DNA of 64,000 nucleotides, taken from contig JAUFOR010000001.1 in assembly GCA_040285745.1 (NCBI GenBank), positions 1-64,000 on the forward strand, read 5' to 3'. Both the position numbers and the translations under genes were made by a program. Shown here one piece after another: positions 39,401 to 48,652 of the stretch (within the stretch, counting starts at the first letter, position 1; each line of letters opens with the position of its first letter). This DNA comes from Barthelona sp. PCE (taxonomy: Eukaryota > Metamonada: BaSk clade). The notes beneath the pieces were generated by a model. That model saw only the letters and a list, made by a program, of their open reading frames with translations. It was not told the DNA's origin and did no database searches.

Positions 39401-40909
39401 CCATATAAACGGTGTGCGTTCGAACATATATGAGTCATTTGCATAAGAGAACATCTTGGTCATTATCTTACAACGGTTTTCGTAAATGAACGGATCTGAC
39501 ACGTCACCAAAACCCCATGCCAAACCGAAATTTTCAGTAAATGATCCGTTGTCCTCTTCATCAACCATCATATCCCACAGACGCGTCAAATTCTTTCTCT
39601 TAAAATCACGGACACCCTTAACCAACTGAGGATACGATTGATCATTGCTCTCGTTGCAACTACTACCGTCATACATGTACACAATGGGAGTGTCATTCGT
39701 GTTCATAGCAGTTTTTGGCAATATCAAACTGTATGAACTCTTGTACACTTGTTCCATTCGCTGCAGTTGGTGTTTAGTAAATATCACATAAAATGAATCT
39801 TCCGAAAGATCGAATTCGATAAAGCGATGAGCGTTCACATGGCTAAACGGGGAAAAATAATTATTCTTGGCCACGTGCTTAATCCACTCCTTCTGGTAAG
39901 ATTCTCCCAGATATGCCCTGAGATAAGGCAACAGTTCCATTCCAAAACCAACTTGTATCGCCTTTTTGTTGACAGAGAACACTCCAATGAAGGCAGTACG
40001 GAAGAATCTATGCGGATGATTGCGCGCCACCTTTAAGAAGATTGTCATGGACACGTCGAACTTGGAGATCACATTATTGTACTGCTTACCACGAGGAAAG
40101 TTATACTGCATTTTCAATACACGGTTGAATTTTTCCATCCCCAGACTCGATGACCATCCAAAAAAAGGTGTTTTGCACATCAAACTGAACATGTCAAGGT
40201 AGTGTTCCTTGATTACCCAGTTCTCAAAGCGGCGTAAATGCCGTCCGTGGGTCGTGCGTCCCTCCAAAGATTGGTGTTGAAAACGGATGCCTTCTTTGTA
40301 TTTCGGATACAGCACATCAAAGAAACGAACTTGAAATAAGTCATCATTGGGTACGGTCAAGAAAAGATGACTCATTATGATTTTACGGTTGAATTCTGAA
40401 GGAGAACAACATATTGTTATCGGAATGACGTTCGCAGAAACAAACGGATCAGTTTCGTACTCGCGTAATATATAACTGGCAACCCACTCGTACCTACCGC
40501 TCTTACCTTTACGAATAAGTTCACGTAACACGCGAATACGGAGCTTTTCATCGGTAAGTTCGGTGAATAGTATATCAATTTGATCCCGGGTGTTGATACA
40601 CCATTCAAAAAATGCTCTGTTGTTCTTAATTGTCTTCATCACTCGCTTCTTTATCCACTTCTCGGGGTTGCAGTGGTATAACCATATAACAGAAGAGAAA
40701 AATTGCTTCGAAATACACAAATCAAAAAACAAACGCTTTCTGATTAGTGTATCGAACTTTCCAAAGCTGTGCAGGTCAGCAAGCGTAAACTTTTCGGTTA
40801 TTGGCTGACATAATTCTAGTAAAAGCGAAAATTTAGCCCGAAAATCGGTTGAAGGATTTGCAAAGATGTTGTCAACAGCTGAATGAAATGTGTCAATGGA
40901 CAAAGTCAT
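36428..40909 (-). CDS. Very large alpha-helical orphan protein (1493 aa)
   Basis: A single frame of 1493 codons, ATG to TAG, with no family I can name. It looks wholly alpha-helical: amphipathic helices with many Leu, Phe, Tyr and Cys, no long membrane span and no signal peptide. The second half (from about residue 870; VEMVAGLKQLLLENIKPLCDA onward) resembles ARM/HEAT-type scaffolds. The segment around 235-320 (FFGWSSSLGMEKFNRVLKM) has a vague likeness to the UFD2/UBE4 ubiquitin-elongation core, but no U-box is present at the C-terminus (VRRENFYNNGMKYFNPLLG), so I do not assign it. Internal Lys, Arg and Cys are scattered with no catalytic cluster. Being intact over 4.5 kb, it is certainly a real gene. 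Confidence 0.78.
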   Translation of the reverse strand: MTLSIDTFHSAVDNIFANPSTDFRAKFSLLLELCQPITEKFTLADLHSFGKFDTLIRKRLFFDLCISKQFFSSVIWLYHCNPEKWIKKRVMKTIKNNRAFFEWCINTRDQIDILFTELTDEKLRIRVLRELIRKGKSGRYEWVASYILREYETDPFVSANVIPITICCSPSEFNRKIIMSHLFLTVPNDDLFQVRFFDVLYPKYKEGIRFQHQSLEGRTTHGRHLRRFENWVIKEHYLDMFSLMCKTPFFGWSSSLGMEKFNRVLKMQYNFPRGKQYNNVISKFDVSMTIFLKVARNHPHRFFRTAFIGVFSVNKKAIQVGFGMELLPYLRAYLGESYQKEWIKHVAKNNYFSPFSHVNAHRFIEFDLSEDSFYVIFTKHQLQRMEQVYKSSYSLILPKTAMNTNDTPIVYMYDGSSCNESNDQSYPQLVKGVRDFKRKNLTRLWDMMVDEEDNGSFTENFGLAWGFGDVSDPFIYENRCKIMTKMFSYANDSYMFERTPFIWHGREYTSSFVFSILFCNNKKHGLMHVAETPWFSITAYLYFCIFHNHWVDMPLFRIIIEELVFDLQPIPTKAEFVEWHYHVECFTEENINSIFDCAEWMLALDNEYVKHLWMKILKPLQLIYVTEIAKSSPVQLYDEKVIYLYIDRYIDLSIKFSRMKKHVEGRISHFIPHGDDLNAINCVNRGVFVFNKQYFARGVVVQYEDMWRVDDMPKKQCVVSIPTYIYFMNALHKKRLSETTDITVLSRIATKLLESIQSSNLMKKVDNKTLKYYISNKVAVDAVPFNVYADLFVDRAPLQFFYSNASVKPLILHRYKPHAYICNVQAKRQSHPSVPPFLNTALFKTPEDLMMRIRDYHSMYNIANLSNFVEMVAGLKQLLLENIKPLCDAFVMYSSALDLSYAIREEDNMDRDAMLALNDERRDLLSKAGELVDACNQQHILMLINSFIHCATIYPSCITYDVMEALEVLLYLTPSSIAVDFNVVVANRVMHMFSYIISNVFNDLGSAAVKMLLRALQLPKSAPYIYTRLCSVVESSAKKLLTALYDSIIAVIQGEWRFAITPLKLMVRLTMSIAERLNCSAVGVIESMWRKKHMAVDVRVVLLTICFESAFKSFNYYCSKRELSEFIETSPFLRIWEHGAAFYNVIPIMNVMDSLFLDQYKKLNCEVSEVFFGFFAAKVLCPVLLQQLEDETAHALATDTMHRLLRARSIDTLKSTPLIMILNDNFMLIFKSFPEFFSRFLFIFYVLSDRSSRDELLESVFCRLHEFFSKTQEEYMQQFFSPSEDKCLAVSDYVCHITKLGQFLHIDGRRNTDLSLQIFNRVSKFLIACYKEYSSFIFDTSCWQLFFSQFVSFNDLAHGVVELASKLGSDFPYLNCCDTVFAYYSALLNNHNKSLSRAAIISGMNIVRSAPDFPHNDNVLMAMASLIFRFRRCGYKGHNMFCYHRRIVQMGFEDLVSQCGDEKYEEMKQMLWKYVRRENFYNNGMKYFNPLLG

Positions 40910-41078
40910 AAAAAAGTTTTGATGCTTAAGTTGTAGATCTCAAAACAGGATCTAGAGCTCACAAAGGGTTCAATACGAAAAAACAGATTCATTCCTATTT
41001 TGAACTCCTTTGTAGGGATGATAAGATAGATTACCCACAAATTTGGATTGAAATGTTTACAAACTACTGGATTAATGA

Positions 41079-43862
41079 CTATTCAATTCTTTGCACTTGT
41101 AGGGGATGTTCAGCAGCCAAATTCTCCCGGTCTGCAGCCACGCGAGCCCTTGTGCTAATCCTAAAAGGCATAAGAATCGGTGTTTCTATTTCGGTTTCAT
41201 ACTTAACCATTCCCAGAACCCTTAGATTTGTTTTCCAGTTAAATCTTTCCGTGTTATAATGCACATCGTCGGCCTCATCCATGTCCTGGATCAACTGTAT
41301 TAAATTAACTTCAAGGAAAGGTTCGGGATTTCTGCACTGCTGAACAGTACGTGAAGCCCTGTCTAATACAGGACACAATGAGTGATAATGAAAGAATGGA
41401 ATGAGTGTATCTTCTTTGTTTATGTTCAAAGCGACGATTGGAATCACAAATCTCGTCTCGCCGTCACGAGTTCTTGATTCAACTATGATCATTTGACACT
41501 TTTCTGTTCTGCTCCAATTACTTTCATCAATGTACTGTGGTGGCACATTGTTGTTCAACCGCGGATCCCGAACATTTGCAGGTAATGCAGAAAAAATATT
41601 AGTAAAAATGTCAGACTCTTCAACATTTAATTTCAAAAGAGCATTGCAAAATCCCCAACTCTGATTAAGTGTGTACCTGTCCACCCGAGATAACTCTAAA
41701 ATTGGTCGAATACACCACGGATGTTTGCTTTTGTATGGCCATCTATACTGAAATTGTTGACTTTTCAGGAAAAGAATGTTTAAATTATCTTTCATAGCCT
41801 TTACGGTATCATACAAAGATATCAATGCCTTCAGGTCGTGTGTTCTAAATAAGTAATCTTCTTCAGCTCTGATAGCAACGACAAACTTCAAGTTATTTAT
41901 CCCAACTTCGTCTAGATTCAAACTATCACGATATGGCTTACGCTCAATGCCTTTTTCTATCAAATTCGATAATTTATCAAGCGTTTCATAGTGACCTGAA
42001 TTAAAACAATGATAAGTTTTGAGCATTAGTGAACACAATGTATGAATCTCTTCAGGACTTTTCATATGGATAACAAAAGCATTTCTATTTTCTTTATCGA
42101 TACAAAACACATCACACAGCTTAACCTTGTCCTTATTTGACGTATATCCTACTTCAGTAACAACGTGAATCTCTTCATCCATCATCACTGCACCGCGTTG
42201 CAAACTGATGGTTGAACTGAATTCTGCCTCTCCATCGTGAGTACCGGCGACATTAACTGCTGGCCCTCGTATAACACCTCTCTTTTGGAAATATGGTGAG
42301 GCTAATCCCAGTTCGTGAAAATCCAAAATTTTTGACTCCAAAAATCTTCTTTTTTCATCCAATTTAGCTCTTTCAAAGTATCTCCACCCATGGTTTGAAT
42401 ACAAAAGATAACACCCATCAAGGGAAAATAATGCAGAACAACTTTTCCATAGATTTTTTTGATTTGTTGTTCCTGAACGCAATTCGATGTTGGAAAAATG
42501 TCTCTGCATTACATATTTTACCATGGGTGCATTGCAATTGAACATTCTTCCAAGATTAAGAAAAGAGTTCATTTCTGAAGTTCTTAATGTATCACGAATA
42601 CGATTATTACCATCATAACTATAAAACAATGATAGACGATCAACAATGTAATCATTACATTCATCACCATTTTCAAGATCCACAACATTGCCGTTCTTAA
42701 AGGCTTTACGAATTACTATCTCTCCATTTTCAAAAAAAGTCAGCGCAAGAAGACAAGAATCATTAATATCATCTCTGCATCGTGCTAGCCAAAAATTTTC
42801 TGCATATTGGTGATTGAAACAATTTGCTAAGGTCATAAAAGCCTCTTTCCATTCTTCCGAAAATTCTTGAACTTCAATTTCTGTTCTTTCCTCTTCCAAT
42901 AGATTTAACAATTCTGCTACATATCTATCAAAACGTTCTTGGAAACGTTCACCTTCGTGATATTCTTCATTTTCATACCATTTTATGAACCTGAATGCCT
43001 TCAACAAGGGAAACAAATCGTATTTGGCATTAAAATCGACAGTAACTTCTTCACTAGTAGTGGCAAAGTCAACATGATTTAATACCAATCTGTGATCAAA
43101 GAGTTCTACGTGACTTAAGTTTATGGAGCATACCTGATCAAGTGCATATGGTACTTCATTCTCAAAGATATTATGATCTTCAATAAATTGAAGCAATGAA
43201 ACACTTGAATCGTGATCTTCCAACCCAAAAGATAGGGGGGTATACTCCACTGTGTTTGACTTCCACCACCTTACAACATCATCATCAGTTAATGTTGAAT
43301 TAAACTTTATCTTAGTAAACAGACCATCATCTGCTCTTCTATCCAGTTTAATTGAAGAATCAACTTTTGCTGTTAGTTTTTCAACAAATCCCTTGCTGAA
43401 CGACACAGGAGTTGCCTTTAATTGATGAGATTCCTTAACAGGACCATCTTCTTCATCATCTATCCCATCATCTATCCCAAAAAATCCAGCCATCTTTCTT
43501 GAAAAACCCAAATCAAAATTTAATAACAAATCATTAAAAACGTTCTGTGCTTTAAGATCATGGTTCAGTATGAACACTTTTGCCTCATCTTCAAACTCAC
43601 ATTCCCCAAAAACAAAATCATAGTCATAATTGTACTCATGAGTCAGCTTACTATTTGCATCAACACTTTTCATAATTTTCTTCTTCACACGCGAATATTT
43701 ATATGCCTCAACGTTGTTGAGAACTTCTTCGACGTCTCCACGCCTGATAACCATTCGAATAGGAGTTACCTTAACAAATGGAAGCTTGTTATTAAAGCAA
43801 TAAATAAAAAATGCATTTCTAACTTTATCAACAGAATCTTTCACAAAAGCAATACGCTTCAT
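41079..43862 (-). CDS. Hypothetical protein (about 927 aa)
   Basis: A frame of 927 codons that I do not recognise. The ATG at 43862 (MKRIAFVKDSVD) is preferred over an in-frame GTG two codons upstream. The N-terminal 200 residues contain an acidic loop (GIDDGIDDEEDGP). A middle region is rich in Glu and aromatic residues (EVQEFSEEWKEAFMTLANCF), and the last 300 residues are a mixture of strands and helices ending HPLQVQRIE. No signal peptide, membrane span or enzyme motif was found. It is AT-rich, as the lineage-specific genes here tend to be. It is tandem with the 1493-codon gene, 169 bp upstream of it. Confidence 0.68.
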   Translation of the reverse strand: MKRIAFVKDSVDKVRNAFFIYCFNNKLPFVKVTPIRMVIRRGDVEEVLNNVEAYKYSRVKKKIMKSVDANSKLTHEYNYDYDFVFGECEFEDEAKVFILNHDLKAQNVFNDLLLNFDLGFSRKMAGFFGIDDGIDDEEDGPVKESHQLKATPVSFSKGFVEKLTAKVDSSIKLDRRADDGLFTKIKFNSTLTDDDVVRWWKSNTVEYTPLSFGLEDHDSSVSLLQFIEDHNIFENEVPYALDQVCSINLSHVELFDHRLVLNHVDFATTSEEVTVDFNAKYDLFPLLKAFRFIKWYENEEYHEGERFQERFDRYVAELLNLLEEERTEIEVQEFSEEWKEAFMTLANCFNHQYAENFWLARCRDDINDSCLLALTFFENGEIVIRKAFKNGNVVDLENGDECNDYIVDRLSLFYSYDGNNRIRDTLRTSEMNSFLNLGRMFNCNAPMVKYVMQRHFSNIELRSGTTNQKNLWKSCSALFSLDGCYLLYSNHGWRYFERAKLDEKRRFLESKILDFHELGLASPYFQKRGVIRGPAVNVAGTHDGEAEFSSTISLQRGAVMMDEEIHVVTEVGYTSNKDKVKLCDVFCIDKENRNAFVIHMKSPEEIHTLCSLMLKTYHCFNSGHYETLDKLSNLIEKGIERKPYRDSLNLDEVGINNLKFVVAIRAEEDYLFRTHDLKALISLYDTVKAMKDNLNILFLKSQQFQYRWPYKSKHPWCIRPILELSRVDRYTLNQSWGFCNALLKLNVEESDIFTNIFSALPANVRDPRLNNNVPPQYIDESNWSRTEKCQMIIVESRTRDGETRFVIPIVALNINKEDTLIPFFHYHSLCPVLDRASRTVQQCRNPEPFLEVNLIQLIQDMDEADDVHYNTERFNWKTNLRVLGMVKYETEIETPILMPFRISTRARVAADRENLAAEHPLQVQRIE

Positions 43863-44139
43863 GAACACCTAACACAAAAACAAACAGTTAAAAGGAAGAA
43901 AATACAAAAACACAAAAATTATTCAAAAAGAGGTTATCTCACATTTCTTTTTGACTTGGACTTCCTAATTAGTGTATTGTGTGTGTAATCACATCGATCT
44001 ATCAAAATATTAGTTACTTCCTTCATCATAAAAAATCATGATCAATTTTTGATTAGAAGCAATCACGCCACAAAAACATCACTGAATAAATGATACTTTA
44101 CTATGAATAATGAAATAGTGGGTATAGCGTGAGTGTGTA

Positions 44140-44763
44140 TCAATCAGAGTAAGAAAACTCATTAATAATGCATAAAAACTTCTCTTGCGATAATAGAAAT
44201 AATTCTTCATATTTAATGGTTGTAGACTTTTTAAACTCTTCAATTATGTGTTTTTCGATGCGGGACGTCATCAGAGGTACTTTGCATGAAGTAATACACC
44301 TGAAAAAAACAGGCCGACTTTCAAAAAAATCTGTATTATCAATTAAACTACTTAAATTCATCAATTTCCTGTAGTTTTCGTCCCCTTGGAAGTTATGTTC
44401 AATGAAATCCTTATTGAAAGGCGATTCTTCTGATGATGAATTCAAAAAAAAGCCATCCACAACCATGAAGAAATTCTTTTGGTTCTCAGAGAGCACGACG
44501 GTGCGTGTAAACCCTCTGCTACAAAAGAAATACTCGGTCATGATACTTTCCTTTACGAAAAATCTCAGAAATGCTGGGATTGAACTAACTTCATTATACG
44601 ATCTTTTAAGAGTGATTACGCCCAGGGAACGGGGTGTGTTCATTCCAAACACAAGGTCTTTCTTGTCTGTATCGCAGAGGAAATGAAAAAGTTCGTAAAA
44701 CTCTTTGGACTCAGTCCAATCTGGAAAACATGTATCAGATATGGACAACGCTTCGATTTTCAT
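44140..44763 (-). CDS. Hypothetical protein (207 aa)
   Basis: An ATG-to-TGA frame of 207 residues, one of only two host genes here seen to end in TGA. It is Phe-, Ser- and Glu-rich (FELFHFLCDTD-like helices, then SEESPFNKDFIEHNF) and has no membrane span. I do not recognise a family. Composition matches neighbouring orphan genes. It could be a truncated relative of the gene at 41079-43862, but I see no shared motif. It lies 89 bp downstream of the two-TM gene on the same strand. Confidence 0.5.
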   Translation of the reverse strand: MKIEALSISDTCFPDWTESKEFYELFHFLCDTDKKDLVFGMNTPRSLGVITLKRSYNEVSSIPAFLRFFVKESIMTEYFFCSRGFTRTVVLSENQKNFFMVVDGFFLNSSSEESPFNKDFIEHNFQGDENYRKLMNLSSLIDNTDFFESRPVFFRCITSCKVPLMTSRIEKHIIEEFKKSTTIKYEELFLLSQEKFLCIINEFSYSD

Positions 44764-44852
44764 CCCCGTAGATTTTTTTAAATCGCCAAAATGTGAGAAA
44801 AATGAAAACCATCTAAAGTATATTTGAATTGGTTACAAATGCGCTATAAATA

Positions 44853-45485
44853 TTAATGAACGTAAAAGGCAGGTGAAACCGAGCACCTACCACGCGCATT
44901 TCCCAAAACTAAGAACTTGTGTGTCTGACCAAGATTAGTATTGAACTCAAATATTAGAAAAGCTACACAGAGTAGTATTGCAATTGAAATTAGAAGATCG
45001 GCTACGGGAACGATCCAGTCACCTGGTTGATCAAGGGGTACAATGTAAACTATATAATTCTTGATTGAAAAGCTAGTTGCGTAAACAGAAAGACAGAAAA
45101 GTACTATTATCACAACATAATACATATAAATAGCTCCAATGGGAATTGTCCTCAATTCAGCTGGAAGCTCTTCATATCGTTCTCTTCTCTGTTCAAGATT
45201 AAGCTCCTTCTCTTTCTCACCATCAAATCCCTCAATGGATACCTCATCAAAACTTCGGTCTGACAAACTTTCATAATTCTCCAAATCACTATAATCCAGT
45301 CGTACAATATCAAAACCATCCACATTTGGTATAAAAAGCTCTTCCATAGATGTTTCAACATTAATAATGGAGGCAGACTCCAAAGGTCTGAATGTGTGAG
45401 TATCTGTTACTTGTATGACTTCAGCACTTGTTAGCCCATCAAATGATCCGCCAGTCGAAAGAAAATCGTCAGTTCTATGAAACAT
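44853..45485 (-). CDS. Two-TM membrane protein with acidic N-terminal domain (210 aa)
   Basis: The first 110 residues are hydrophilic and strongly acidic (DIVRLDYSDLENYESLSDRS), probably disordered and cytosolic. Two membrane segments follow at about 116-138 (IGAIYMYYVVIIVLFCLSVY) and 158-180 (VADLLISIAILLCVAFLIF). Between them lies a short loop, and the tail after them has about 30 residues. There is no signal peptide, so it would insert late as a hairpin, like many ER or endosomal regulators. No family recognised. It diverges from the interrupted propeller-like gene across a 406-bp spacer. Confidence 0.6.
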   Translation of the reverse strand: MFHRTDDFLSTGGSFDGLTSAEVIQVTDTHTFRPLESASIINVETSMEELFIPNVDGFDIVRLDYSDLENYESLSDRSFDEVSIEGFDGEKEKELNLEQRRERYEELPAELRTIPIGAIYMYYVVIIVLFCLSVYATSFSIKNYIVYIVPLDQPGDWIVPVADLLISIAILLCVAFLIFEFNTNLGQTHKFLVLGNARGRCSVSPAFYVH

Positions 45486-45891
45486 TGATCATATTTGCTT
45501 AACACAGTTTCAGATATGGAAGGAAATTTGAAAACAATTACTTGTTCAGTATTTGCTTTGCAAAAATGCTATCTATGTGACCTGTTCCTCTTTTAGTTCC
45601 TTTGCAACACATAGAAAACACACTTCTTAGTTTCAGATATGAAAAAATCTTTGCTTCTCAATTCATTCGTTCTTTTATTTTTAAAAGCTTTGTAGAAGCA
45701 GCAGTGGCAGTAATAATGCTTTTAACCGTATATAAACGCACTTTACTCGAATACTGAAAAAACTCAAGTACGTTAGTTTTTATGGTATGTTTGTGGTTAA
45801 AGGGGGGAACCCTTATTCGTGCGACCAAAAAATTGAAGTTAAAGCAACTACAAGTATTGTTAAAGTAATTCAGTCCCATATATCACTTAGT
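45486..45891. promoter_or_regulatory. 406-bp divergent intergenic region with a 13-bp direct repeat
   Basis: Upstream region of both the two-TM gene and the interrupted propeller-like gene E. AGTTTCAGATATG occurs twice, at 45506-45518 and 45629-45641. The frame of gene E stays open back to an ATG at 45787, but that leader is unlike the other family members. No core promoter motif recognised. Confidence 0.4.
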
Positions 45892-46631
45892 ATGCCTAGA
45901 GTTAGAAGAAATGAGGAGTCATTGGCCCCTAGGGCAGATGGAGGGCTTGTGGTTGCTGAGGGCAACTATATATCAGTTTTTTCTGATTTGCAGAATAGCA
46001 CACTCAAATCCATGACTGAGAGTGACTTTATTGCTATACTTGACAATTCAATCCTGCTAAACAACACAGATAGAACTAAATTCGGCTTTGAAGATGGATA
46101 CTATAACACAACAAGTTTTGGTGAAAGTTCTGCCACAAACTCACTTGATCTTTGTGTGTACGACAACCTCTACCGCAACGACTTCACGAAGTCGGAATTC
46201 TTTCTGCCTGCTGAATGCTATCAAGAGCTTTCATTCGATGTTATTTTCCTCAACAAAACCCATTGTATTGTCGAATTACAGGGAGTTTCTGGCTCGACAG
46301 CGATGCGGCCATGCCTGGTGAACGTTTCAACGAACAAACACCGTGCTTTTGATGATTATGTGATGATATCAAACAAATCGACTGTGCAGTCCGGTATTGT
46401 TCTTTTCCGTTCAAATGAGACAAAAAAACTGTGTCTGTACAAGCCCAGCCCAGAAGACACGGTGGATTGTCCGCTGATCAGAGAGATTCATGATGTTGAC
46501 CCTTTCGACTTGAAAATTTTCAACTGCTTGAATGCAAAGGTCAATTTGCTTGCTAAAATCGACAATTTACACATCAGAAGTGCGTTTCTGGTCGACGAAC
46601 ACGGTTTCGTGATTAATCTACTTAATATGTT

Positions 46632-46764
46632 GGTGACATACAGGCGCTAGCCTTCAGACTTTATACTTGAGGTAGTAAACAGCGGAGGGGGACGAAGCGA
46701 ACCGTCATGTGTAGTAGGTGTCCGTAGGACCCGATACGGTTTTTCTTACCTTTTTCAAAAAAAA
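46632..46764 (+). repeat. Split direct repeat A1 (left end)
   Basis: 133 bp starting GGTGACATACAGGCGC and ending in an A run. Identical by eye to 52482-52614. It probably carries the element's promoter; an internal GTCC-GTA-GGAC hairpin lies near its right end. Confidence 0.93.
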
Positions 46765-46801
46765 TCTTACTTTAGTATTGCTGCGCAAGAAATTAATTGC
46801 A

Positions 46802-48298
46802 ATGACATACTTTAGAGCGGAAAGGCAAACGAAAGAACAAGTTGCGCGCGCTATCCAGCATAGATGCGAGACGTATATTGCGCGCCTGAGTGTCGTGGTT
46901 ATGGAGACCTTGTGCAAGGTCCACGAGGCGGATCCCGCCGGTAAAGCCCACTTGATTGAGGCTCTCCCGAGTTACGGGTGCGGCGAGTACGCCGACGTAA
47001 TGCTCTCACCGTGCGTGTTGAGCGAGGACTTCCGGGGGTGGTTACAAGCATTGGGCGAAGATGAAAGTCAACAAGGTGTTGACAAGGTCCTTCCAGCAAT
47101 TTCCTTTAGCCTAGAGAGGTTTAGGGAACTTGCAAATCTTTTTGGCATGCGCCCATCCAAGTCATTAGCCAAGAATATTGAGGAGTCGGACATTAGAGGA
47201 GTCCGGGAGATGATTAGAGCTGCCGAAAATCACTGGAAGGCAGCTCCGGCTCTCATAACGCAGGAACTGGATGCGTTCAGGGCAGCAAAGAGGGAGGCCG
47301 ACAAGATCGAGGGAATATCGGACGTCGACAAGAAACAGCTCATCAAGACGATTACGCAACAGGTAACGCATGCGAAGGAGCAGGCGCTGAACGAGACGCG
47401 GAAGCAGACAATGGCCGCGTGGGAAGAAGAACCATCCGATGACGAGACCGACACCCAGCACACGTCTTCGAACGCAGGAATGAACACCGCCATGCAGATC
47501 GCAAGGGACGCTACCGCTTTGGTGAGCGAGACGATGAAAGAGGCCAGGCAGAGTAGGATGAGAGCCACAACCTATAACGAACCTTTCGATGCGGGCATCC
47601 AACAAGACAAACTACTCAGGAAGGTCAAACACCAATGGCAAAGAGGTCTGACATACGATAAGTTTACTGCCGCCATGGACAAGTTCCTCGAGGCGGAGAT
47701 AAAGCGCAACCCCACGATCTTCGCTGGCGATATTGATCTCGGGCTCTGGAAAGCGGACGACGTCCTTCCGGACGCGTTTGTTGAGGAGGTGACGGACGAC
47801 CACAAGGATAATTGGTTCCGCGAGTGGCAAATTCGTCTGAGGGACTTCAAGACGATCTACGAGGACAAGGTCGGATCCCAGTATGAACACGAGTGGCAAA
47901 CCAAGCGTTTGTACTTGCTGATGGAAGCCGCAGCGGAAATGGCGTTGGGAGACACTCTCCTACTAATCGGCAAGCTGTATGAGGAACGGCCACACCTCAT
48001 CCCGACCTTCATCGCTGCCGTCTCTCCATATGGTCCCAGCCGGGCCAACAGGGCGTCAGGTATCTACAACGACGAACTCAACGTCGACCACGTGCCTGAC
48101 AACTGGGTTGACGAGAATCGCGTGAAGCAATTCCTCACTAAGACGCTGGGAGTCGGTAGCTCCGGCATCATGGTCGAGTTTGACCCCACCGCCACCAAGA
48201 AGGCGTTCAACCATTCCACGAGAGCCCCCAAGCGCACGCACCGTCCTAAGACGCAAAAGAAGAAACAAGCGTTTAGCGCCAAAGAGGAGGAGAAGTGA
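46802..48298 (+). CDS. gag: Retroelement ORF1, Gag-like protein (498 aa)
   Basis: The first large ORF after repeat A1. I start it at ATG 46802 (MTYFRAERQTKEQ); the frame is open a little further to a GTG inside A1. The product is helical and highly charged. It contains an acidic patch (WEEEPSDDETDTQHTSS near residue 215) and a basic C-terminal tail (HRPKTQKKKQAF) suited to nucleic acid binding. No CCHC zinc knuckle is visible, and Gag proteins of DIRS-order elements often lack one. Assignment rests on its position upstream of Pol. It ends in TGA at 48296-48298, overlapping the next frame. Confidence 0.75.
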   Translation: MTYFRAERQTKEQVARAIQHRCETYIARLSVVVMETLCKVHEADPAGKAHLIEALPSYGCGEYADVMLSPCVLSEDFRGWLQALGEDESQQGVDKVLPAISFSLERFRELANLFGMRPSKSLAKNIEESDIRGVREMIRAAENHWKAAPALITQELDAFRAAKREADKIEGISDVDKKQLIKTITQQVTHAKEQALNETRKQTMAAWEEEPSDDETDTQHTSSNAGMNTAMQIARDATALVSETMKEARQSRMRATTYNEPFDAGIQQDKLLRKVKHQWQRGLTYDKFTAAMDKFLEAEIKRNPTIFAGDIDLGLWKADDVLPDAFVEEVTDDHKDNWFREWQIRLRDFKTIYEDKVGSQYEHEWQTKRLYLLMEAAAEMALGDTLLLIGKLYEERPHLIPTFIAAVSPYGPSRANRASGIYNDELNVDHVPDNWVDENRVKQFLTKTLGVGSSGIMVEFDPTATKKAFNHSTRAPKRTHRPKTQKKKQAFSAKEEEK

Positions 48299-48642
48299 AA
48301 TCGTTCGTCTCCCCCGCGCGCGATAGTAAATATCTATCCGACAAGGGCGTGGGAGACGCAAATGATCCCAATGCGGTCACAGCGCTCGCGGACAGGGTCG
48401 GCGAGCTCTCCATCGAGAACGTCAAATTGAAGAAGGAGATCAAGAGCCTCAAGAAGGAAATCCCTAAGAAGCAACTCAAAGCCGCGAAGATGGAACTTCG
48501 CGCAGCTACCAAACTCGTGGAGCTCGAAGACAAAAGACTAGAAGCCATCAAAGCTCGGGAAAGGAGCACACAGAAAACAAAAGCACCTGAGGACGTTAAA
48601 CGGGATAAGCCCCGTAAGGGAGAAAGCACCAACAGCTACTAG
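48277..48642 (+). CDS. Retroelement short coiled-coil ORF without an ATG (about 121 codons)
   Basis: This frame is open from just after a TAG at 48274-48276 to a TAG at 48640-48642, overlapping the last 20 bases of ORF1 in another frame. It has no early ATG (the only Met is about 70 codons in), so translation would need frameshifting from ORF1, reinitiation at the GTG by the ORF1 stop, or splicing. The product has a strong Lys/Leu/Glu heptad region (ENVKLKKEIKSLKKEIPKKQ) and a basic tail. It may be the C-terminal part of Gag or an N-terminal extension of Pol. I see no canonical slippery heptamer in the overlap. Coding is inferred from length and the coherent coiled coil. Confidence 0.5.
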   Translation, partial: RQRGGEVKSFVSPARDSKYLSDKGVGDANDPNAVTALADRVGELSIENVKLKKEIKSLKKEIPKKQLKAAKMELRAATKLVELEDKRLEAIKARERSTQKTKAPEDVKRDKPRKGESTNSY

Positions 48643-48652
48643 CGTGCAGAAG

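Noticed and set aside
45787-45891. 35-codon extension of propeller-like gene E
   Set aside because: Family members start MPR; the extension has spacer-like composition.
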